Assembly (NCBI GenBank): GCA_945889545.1
Contig: CAMDCC010000076.1
Location: 1-10,584, forward strand
From: Bifidobacterium breve
GTDB taxonomy: Bacteria > Actinomycetota > Acidimicrobiia > IMCC26256 > PALSA-555
Reading direction: 5' to 3'
DNA length: 10,584 nt
Shown piece by piece: positions 5,955 to 10,584 of the stretch (positions are counted from its first letter, which is position 1; the number at the start of each line of letters is the position of its first letter). A model generated the notes under the pieces. It was not told the origin of the DNA. It did not search any database and saw only the letters and a list, made by a program, of their open reading frames with translations. The position numbers were made by a program, and so were the translations under genes.

Positions 5955-7358
5955 ATGAACATGCCCGACCGTTTGGCCCGCTTCTTCGAGGCCGGTGCCC
6001 CCACCCGCGAGCTCGCCGAGCGCTTCGTCGAGGCCGGGCACCGGGTCTACCTCGTTGGCGGGCCGGTCCGCGACGCCTTCCTTGCTCAGTCGGATCCCGA
6101 TGCCGACGTGGATCTCGCGACCGATGCCCGGCCCGACGACATCGAGCAGATCATGAAGGGGTGGGCCGACGCGGTCTGGCTCCAGGGGAAGAAGTTCGGC
6201 ACCGTCGGGGGTCGCAAGGGCGACACCGTCTTCGAGGTGACGACCTTCCGGGGCGATGTGTACCTGCCCGACAGCCGCAAGCCCGAGGTCACGTTCGCCG
6301 ACGACATCGAGACCGACCTGTCGCGACGCGACTTCACGATCAACGCGATGGCACTGGCCCTTCCTGAACCCGAGCTCATCGATCCGTTCGACGGTGCGGC
6401 CGACCTCGCGGCGCGCGTGCTGCGCACGCCGCTCACACCCGAGATCTCGTTCACCGACGATCCGCTCCGGATGCTGCGCGCCGCGCGCTTCGTCGCGGGG
6501 TTGGGGCTCGTGCCCGTGCCCGAGCTCGTGCGTGCGATGGAGTCGTTGCACGACCGGCTCGAGATCGTGAGCGCCGAGCGCATCCGTGACGAGCTGAAGC
6601 GCCTCATCGTGCTCGACGACCCGAGCGCGGGCCTGTGGTTGCTGTGCGAGACGGGCCTCTCAGACGAGTTCCTGCCTGAGCTCAACGCAATGCGACTTGA
6701 ACAGGACCCGATCCACACTCACAAAGACGTGCTCGCCCACACCATCGCCGTTGTGAACAACACCCGACCAGAGCTGCGGGTGCGCCTTGCCGCGCTCTTC
6801 CACGACGTCGGCAAGCCCAAGACCCGCTCGTTCGCGCAGGGTGGGGTGTCGTTCCATCACCACGAGGTGGTCGGCGCGCGCATGACCGAAGAGCGCATGC
6901 GTGCGCTCCGGTTTCCGAACGACCTCGTCGAGGACGTGACGAAGCTCGTCTACTTGCACCTGCGCATCCACACGTACGCGATGGGTTGGACCGACAAGGC
7001 GGTGCGCCGCTACGTGCGGGACGCGGGTGCGCTCCTTGACGACCTCAACCACTTGCAGCGGTGCGACTGCACGACGCGCAACCAGCGCAAGGCCGCAGCA
7101 CTTGGTCGGCGTATCGACGACCTCGAGGCACGCATCGTCGAGCTGCGCGAGCAGGAGGAGCTCGACTCGATCCGTCCGCCGTTGGACGGTCGCCAGGTGA
7201 TGGAGCTGCTCGGCGTGGAGCCGGGCCGGATCATCGGCGAGGCCCTCGACTACTTGCTCGAAGCCCGGCTCGACGAAGGACCGATGGACGAAGCCGAAGC
7301 CGGACGGCGCCTCATCGCGTGGGCCGCCGAGCGCAACGGCGCCTCCGACCCCGCCTGA
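5955..7358 (+). CDS. pcnA: CCA tRNA nucleotidyltransferase with HD domain (PcnA-like)
   Basis: A 467-residue class II CCA-adding enzyme. It builds or repairs the 3'-CCA end of tRNAs from CTP and ATP. The head domain shows LVGGPVRD (33-40), the metal-binding DVDLATD with D51 and D53, KFGTVGG (80-86), and RRDFTINAMA (124-133). The neck follows with DPLRMLRAARF (169-179), which reads nucleotide identity. An HD domain comes next, with HTHKDVLAHT (254-263), FHDVGKPKT (282-290) and FHHHEVVGARM (300-310). The length is close to the M. tuberculosis PcnA (Rv3907c). ATG 5955 gives a standard N-terminus, and ATG 5961 is a near alternative; the preceding ribosome binding site is weak. The upstream extension of the frame lies opposite nfeD and is not coding. 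It converges with the membrane-protein gene ending at 7394. Confidence 0.95.
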   Translation: MNMPDRLARFFEAGAPTRELAERFVEAGHRVYLVGGPVRDAFLAQSDPDADVDLATDARPDDIEQIMKGWADAVWLQGKKFGTVGGRKGDTVFEVTTFRGDVYLPDSRKPEVTFADDIETDLSRRDFTINAMALALPEPELIDPFDGAADLAARVLRTPLTPEISFTDDPLRMLRAARFVAGLGLVPVPELVRAMESLHDRLEIVSAERIRDELKRLIVLDDPSAGLWLLCETGLSDEFLPELNAMRLEQDPIHTHKDVLAHTIAVVNNTRPELRVRLAALFHDVGKPKTRSFAQGGVSFHHHEVVGARMTEERMRALRFPNDLVEDVTKLVYLHLRIHTYAMGWTDKAVRRYVRDAGALLDDLNHLQRCDCTTRNQRKAAALGRRIDDLEARIVELREQEELDSIRPPLDGRQVMELLGVEPGRIIGEALDYLLEARLDEGPMDEAEAGRRLIAWAAERNGASDPA

Positions 7359-7374
7359 ATCGCGCCTGAATCGC
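7353..7374. repeat. 11-bp perfect tandem duplication over the CCA-enzyme stop
   Basis: GCCTGAATCGC occurs at 7353-7363 and again at 7364-7374. The first copy contains the TGA stop of the CCA-adding enzyme gene, so the second is a downstream echo of the gene's last bases. Confidence 0.85.
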
Positions 7375-7376
7375 GT

Positions 7377-7410
7377 CTACTCCGGCCCGACCTCTACTCA
7401 GGCCCGACCT
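7377..7410. repeat. 17-bp tandem duplication over the membrane-protein stop
   Basis: CTACTCCGGCCCGACCT (7377-7393) is followed directly by CTACTCAGGCCCGACCT (7394-7410), with one mismatch. On the minus strand the right copy encodes the final residues GPE and the TAG stop of the gene ending at 7394. The left copy repeats those codons and stop just beyond the gene. Confidence 0.85.
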
Positions 7411-8140
7411 CGGCGGTGACCGACTCGGCAGTCGTGCGTTCGTGGTGGAGAGCCTTCTCGATCTGATACGCGACGACCAGCAGGAACGTGACGATCAGGC
7501 CGAAGGCGAGGTCGATGCGCAACCCGCCCTTCACAAGGTCTTCGGCGGTGTCGCTCAAGAAATAGAACAGCGACGCAAACAGCACGTTGTGGAACACCTT
7601 GCCGGTGAACAACGGCAGCGCGATCCGACGTACGCCGTACTTGATCATCGCCAGGGGAATGATCACGGTGTCGTCGGGGAGCACGGAGCCGGCCCAGAAG
7701 AACACGATCCACTTCACGTGCTTGGGCTTCTCGTCGGCTTGGCGCACCACCCACTGGTAGAGACCGCTGTGGTGAAGGCCCGGCTTCTTCGCCAAGACGC
7801 GATGGGCCACGTGGTACTTGATGATCTCGCCGAAGCCTGCGCCCACCCCGGTTGCGACGCCCAGCACGAGCATGTCGAGGTAGCTGGAACCGCCGATCGC
7901 CGCGGAGAGGAGCGGCAGCGTGTACGGGATCTGCACGAACACTGCGCAGTTCGAGATCAGGGCCACGACGAACATGCCCAGCGCACCCAGACCCTTGGTG
8001 GCATCCAGGAAGTCGACGACCGCGTGGTCCAGGTTCCCGAGCACATGTGTGCGGTCGAGCGTGATCAGCACGCCCAGCAGGACGACGCCGATGATCACGT
8101 ACTTGATCTCGATGCGATGCCGCCGGATCCACGAGTGCAT
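7394..8140 (-). CDS. Multi-pass membrane protein, possibly VTT/DedA-like
   Basis: A 248-residue protein with about five to six hydrophobic segments: 13-29, 51-68, 70-84, 89-105, 143-165, 175-195 and 211-226, some of which may be re-entrant. The pattern SNCAVFVQIPYTLPLLSAAIGG followed by GVGAGFGEIIKYHVAHRVL, with a Gly-rich stretch, an acidic residue and a Tyr, resembles the VTT/DedA (SNARE-associated) core, a family linked to lipid scrambling and membrane homeostasis. This resemblance is moderate and the family call is inference. It starts at ATG 8140, 8 bp after the stop of the PLD-like gene, so the two are probably cotranscribed. The ribosome binding site is weak (GAGACC). Longer in-frame starts would overlap the PLD gene with low-complexity Arg/Pro-rich sequence and are rejected. 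The 3' end lies in a 17-bp duplication. Confidence 0.75.
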   Translation of the reverse strand: MHSWIRRHRIEIKYVIIGVVLLGVLITLDRTHVLGNLDHAVVDFLDATKGLGALGMFVVALISNCAVFVQIPYTLPLLSAAIGGSSYLDMLVLGVATGVGAGFGEIIKYHVAHRVLAKKPGLHHSGLYQWVVRQADEKPKHVKWIVFFWAGSVLPDDTVIIPLAMIKYGVRRIALPLFTGKVFHNVLFASLFYFLSDTAEDLVKGGLRIDLAFGLIVTFLLVVAYQIEKALHHERTTAESVTAEVGPE

Positions 8141-8148
8141 GCCAGGTC

Positions 8149-9297
8149 TCAGCAGTACTTGGCGCGCCACGCGGCGCGACGTAGGAGTCGGTTCGTCCAC
8201 GCACGCGCGAACCAATGCAAGGACCGATAGGTGAACCAGCCGAACGCCGTTCGCGGGATCGGTACCGGCTGGCTGGCAGCGGCGTCGGCGTTCGCGAGCG
8301 CACAGAGCTCGGACACGAGGTCGGGGTCCCGGGTGAAGACGTTGAGCTCCTTTTGGGTGAGCGACTCGATCTCCTGGGAGTTCAGCGACCCGAAGGTCGC
8401 GACGGCGTCGTCGACGATCAGGAGCTTTGCGTGGGTCATCCCGCCAGATCCCGGGCCGCCAGATCCCGGGCCGCCAGATCCCGGGTAGCCGAGGACCTCG
8501 ATGTTGGCATGGCGCAGGCGCCGCCGGAGCTTGCGGACCCAGACCCGATTGTGGAGGTGGTTCGGGTTGCTGGGTGTTACGACGACGACCCGAACGCCCC
8601 GGATCGCGGCATCGAGGAGCGCGGTCTCGACGCGGTCGCCGCACAGGTACGGCGATTCCATGAAGATCCGCGTTCGTGCTCCGGCGATGAGGTCCAGGGT
8701 CGCGTCTACGACGGTGGGACGGCCGGGGCACTGGTTCAACACGAAGTCGCGATCGTCATGGCGCTGGGTGAGCGCCATGGTCTGGCCGGCCCACGTGCTG
8801 GTGAAGTCATCGACGACATCATCGACCACCGGGCCGTCGACGCGAACCATGAAGTCGTGCCAGCCGTAGTTGTGGTCGGAGATGTTGATCCCGCCCACAT
8901 AGGCGACGTGGTCGTCCACGACCACCACCTTTTTGTGGTCGCGGAACGCGAAGTAGCGGGCGAAGCGCCCGGGCGGGTTCACGCGGCGAATTGAAACCCC
9001 GGCGCTTTCGAGGCGCTCGAGGAGCTCGACGCGGTGGTGCTTGCCCGCGGTCAGCGCACCGCGACCGCGGATCGCGAACGGGTACACGTCGTCAGCGATG
9101 AACTCGCTGTACCCATCGAGGATCACCTGCACTTCGACGCCCGCGTCCACCCGGTCAATGAGCAGGTCACCGAACGCCTGGCCGGCCTCGTCGCCTTCGA
9201 ACGTGGAGAACTGCACCCGCAACGATCGCGTGCATGCGGCAACATCGGCGCGCAACGCGTCGATGAACGATTCGGCTCCCACGAAGACTCGGCTCAC
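8149..9297 (-). CDS. Phospholipase D-family protein, cardiolipin synthase-like (two HKD motifs)
   Basis: A 382-residue protein with both catalytic HKD motifs of the PLD superfamily: HKKVVVVD (H121, K123, D128), followed by GGINISD, and HAKLLIVD (H289, K291, D296), followed by GSLNSQE. With both intact it should be an active phosphatidyl transferase or hydrolase. Bacterial cardiolipin synthases have this layout, but other PLD enzymes do too. There is no N-terminal membrane segment, unlike classical Cls. The C-terminus is Arg/aromatic-rich (RSLHWFARAWTNRLLRR), which might bind membrane. Directly before the second HKD motif is a low-complexity insert of three PGSGG units (272-286), encoded by a perfect 15-bp tandem repeat. 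The start is GTG 9297 with a weak ribosome binding site. The gene follows ino1 by 50 bp and precedes the membrane-protein gene by 8 bp. Confidence 0.87.
   Translation of the reverse strand: MSRVFVGAESFIDALRADVAACTRSLRVQFSTFEGDEAGQAFGDLLIDRVDAGVEVQVILDGYSEFIADDVYPFAIRGRGALTAGKHHRVELLERLESAGVSIRRVNPPGRFARYFAFRDHKKVVVVDDHVAYVGGINISDHNYGWHDFMVRVDGPVVDDVVDDFTSTWAGQTMALTQRHDDRDFVLNQCPGRPTVVDATLDLIAGARTRIFMESPYLCGDRVETALLDAAIRGVRVVVVTPSNPNHLHNRVWVRKLRRRLRHANIEVLGYPGSGGPGSGGPGSGGMTHAKLLIVDDAVATFGSLNSQEIESLTQKELNVFTRDPDLVSELCALANADAAASQPVPIPRTAFGWFTYRSLHWFARAWTNRLLRRAAWRAKYC
8441..8485. repeat. 15-bp perfect tandem repeat, 3 copies, inside the PLD-like gene
   Basis: CCGCCAGATCCCGGG is repeated three times without mismatch (8441-8455, 8456-8470, 8471-8485). 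It keeps the reading frame and encodes the PGSGG units just before the second HKD motif. Confidence 0.95.
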
Positions 9298-9329
9298 CCC
9301 GCCAGGTTCTCAGGCGGAGGCGGGTTGGT

Positions 9330-9344
9330 TGGGCATTGAGCCCA
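9330..9344 (-). terminator. Weak hairpin after ino1
   Basis: TGGGC and GCCCA form a 5-bp stem around a 5-nt loop, 4 bp past the ino1 stop on the minus strand. There is no T-run, so it is at best an attenuator or RNA-end stabiliser. Read-through into the PLD gene is likely. Confidence 0.25.
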
Positions 9345-9347
9345 GCG

Positions 9348-10433
9348 TCACTCGCCTCGGGCGAAGGTCTCCACCATCTCGCGGGCTGCTTCGTCGGTGT
9401 ACTGCACCGGCGGCGACTTCATGAAGTACGCCGATGGTCCGAGCAGCGGTCCGCCGATGCCGCGGTCGAGGGCGACCTTGGCGCAACGCACGGCGTCGAT
9501 GATGACGCCCGCGGAGTTCGGTGAGTCCCAAACCTCGAGCTTGAGCTCCAGGTTGAGGGGCACGTCGCCGAAGTTGCGGCCTTCGAGCCGGATGTAGCAC
9601 CACTTCCGGTCCTCGAGCCACGGCACGTGGTCAGACGGGCCGATGTGCACGTTGTCGGCTTCGACCGGCGTGTCCATCTGGCTCGTCACCGACTGGGTCT
9701 TGGAAATCTTCTTCGACTTCAGCCGCTTGCGCTCCAGCATGTTCTTGAAGTCCATGTTGCCGCCGAAGTTGAGCTGGTACGTGCGATCGAGCTCCACACC
9801 GCGGTCCTCGAAGAGGCGGGTGAGGATCCGGTGCACGATGGTTGCGCCGACCTGACTCTTGATGTCGTCACCGACGATGGGCACGCCGGCGTCCTCGAAC
9901 TTCTTCGCCCACTCAGGATCGCTGGCGATGAAGACGGGGATGGCGTTCACGAAGCCAACCCCGGAGTCGAGGCAGGCCTGCGCGTAGTAGCGCTGCGCAT
10001 CCTCAGATCCCACCGGTAGGTAGCTCACCAGCACATCGGCCTTGGTGTCGCGCAGGATCTGCGTGACGTCGACCGGGGGCGCAGGCGATTCCTCGACCGT
10101 CTCCCGGTAGAACTCACCGAGACCGTCGAAGGTCGGGGCGCGCTGTACCTGCACGCCGAGCCCACCCACGTCGGCGAACTTCACGGTGTTGTTCTGACCC
10201 GCGAGGATCGCCTTGCCGAGGTCGAGCCCGACCTTGGCTGCGTCCACGTCGAACGCGGCGACGAACTCGACGTCGCCCACGTGGTACCCGCCCAGCTCGA
10301 TGTGCATGAGGCCGGGCACCTCGTCGTTCGGATCGGCGTCGCGGTAGTACTCGACACCCTGCACGAGGCTGCTCGCGCAGTTGCCGACGCCGGCGATTGC
10401 GACCCTGACTTTTTTGTTGCCGTTGGCACTCAT
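9348..10433 (-). CDS. ino1: Myo-inositol-1-phosphate synthase
   Basis: A 361-residue NAD-dependent enzyme that converts glucose 6-phosphate to 1L-myo-inositol 1-phosphate. In actinobacteria this feeds phosphatidylinositol lipids and often mycothiol. The short actinobacterial form is evident from its length (Rv0046c is 367 residues) and its motifs: the NAD-binding loop AGVGNCASSLVQG (14-26), VSYLPVGSEDAQRYYAQA (136-153), FVNAIPVFIASDPEW (161-175), GDDIKSQVGATIVHR (188-202) with a conserved Lys, NFGGNMDFKNM (222-232), and SKKISKTQSVTSQ (240-252) with catalytic-region lysines. ATG 10433 is chosen because AGGAAGGAG lies 7 nt upstream and the homologous N-terminus begins here. Its ATG overlaps the TGA of the upstream PadR-like gene (ATGA), as expected for coupled genes. 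It is the first of three minus-strand genes with a lipid theme. Confidence 0.97.
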   Translation of the reverse strand: MSANGNKKVRVAIAGVGNCASSLVQGVEYYRDADPNDEVPGLMHIELGGYHVGDVEFVAAFDVDAAKVGLDLGKAILAGQNNTVKFADVGGLGVQVQRAPTFDGLGEFYRETVEESPAPPVDVTQILRDTKADVLVSYLPVGSEDAQRYYAQACLDSGVGFVNAIPVFIASDPEWAKKFEDAGVPIVGDDIKSQVGATIVHRILTRLFEDRGVELDRTYQLNFGGNMDFKNMLERKRLKSKKISKTQSVTSQMDTPVEADNVHIGPSDHVPWLEDRKWCYIRLEGRNFGDVPLNLELKLEVWDSPNSAGVIIDAVRCAKVALDRGIGGPLLGPSAYFMKSPPVQYTDEAAREMVETFARGE

Positions 10434-10584
10434 GCCGTGGCTCCTTCCTGACCGTGAAACTCGGGTTCGGCACCCCGCTCGGCGACGATCAGCTCTTCGA
10501 CCCATTCGAGGTCGCGAGCTGTCGCCCGGGCGTGGTGGTCCAACAGCGATGTGAGATAGCGGTCTTGGCTGCGGGCCGGGCGCT
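10430..10584 (-). CDS. C-terminal end of an upstream gene, probably a PadR-family regulator
   Basis: Only the last 50 residues are present; the gene continues beyond the right edge. The visible segment RYLTSLLDHHARATARDLEW followed by VEELIVAER is a helical, charged stretch that resembles the C-terminal dimerisation helices of PadR-type regulators. Its stop overlaps the ino1 ATG (ATGA), and its end contains the ino1 ribosome binding site. In M. tuberculosis a PadR-family gene (Rv0047c) sits directly upstream of ino1 (Rv0046c), which supports the call. No DNA-binding domain is in the window, so the assignment rests mainly on context. Confidence 0.6.
   Translation of the reverse strand, partial: RPARSQDRYLTSLLDHHARATARDLEWVEELIVAERGAEPEFHGQEGATA
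10441..10449 (-). promoter_or_regulatory. Strong ribosome binding site of ino1
   Basis: AGGAAGGAG on the minus strand ends 7 nt before ATG 10433. It is the strongest Shine-Dalgarno sequence in the window and fixes the ino1 start, excluding a longer in-frame start at 10505. Confidence 0.85.

Noticed and set aside
8141..8731. N-terminal extension of the membrane-protein frame into the PLD-like gene
   Set aside because: The extension is low-complexity Arg/Pro sequence in another frame of the PLD-like gene. ATG 8140, 8 bp after that gene's stop, is the sensible start.
7442..8994. Plus-strand open frames opposite the membrane-protein and PLD-like genes
   Set aside because: His/Glu/Val-rich translations opposite genes with membrane segments and HKD motifs are typical antisense artefacts.

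Overview
The window is high-GC bacterial DNA, densely packed with genes and rich in GTG starts. It most likely comes from an actinobacterium, possibly of the Acidimicrobiia type. The main evidence is a mycobacterial-type myo-inositol-1-phosphate synthase coupled to an upstream gene that looks like a PadR regulator, the same pairing as Rv0047c-Rv0046c in Mycobacterium tuberculosis. An HD-domain CCA-adding enzyme and a secreted protein resembling the DUF6049/Rv3909 group also fit. Placement below phylum level is inference.

Layout from left to right. Positions 1-1766 (minus) hold a GNAT acetyltransferase whose stop overlaps the GTG start of a large exported protein that runs off the left edge. 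A short divergent region (1767-1870) carries a 15-bp direct repeat. Then come two plus-strand genes: a histone-deacetylase-fold amidohydrolase (1871-2872) and a PilT-like secretion ATPase (2978-4081) that has lost several catalytic residues. Positions 4082-4421 contain no credible gene but are full of tandem repeats, palindromes and a long inverted repeat. Next is a minus-strand nfeD/SPFH membrane pair (4422-5886), divergent from the plus-strand CCA tRNA nucleotidyltransferase (5955-7358). The right third (7394-10584) is one minus-strand run: PadR-like tail, ino1, a two-HKD phospholipase D/cardiolipin-synthase-like protein, and a multi-pass membrane protein that may be VTT/DedA-like.

How the genes may work together. 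The right-hand run has a membrane-lipid theme: inositol phosphate for phosphatidylinositol lipids, a PLD-type phosphatidyl transferase or hydrolase, and a possible lipid-handling membrane protein. NfeD plus SPFH form the usual membrane-microdomain pair. The GNAT and the deacetylase-fold enzyme face each other across one intergenic region, but no shared substrate can be read from sequence.

The most unusual points are the PilT paralog with its Walker A lysine, Asp-box aspartate, Walker B glutamate and His-box histidines all replaced; the palindrome-rich gene-free stretch after it; and a recurring pattern of short tandem duplications (11, 12, 15 and 17 bp), mostly sitting on gene 3' ends and once inside the catalytic half of the PLD gene.
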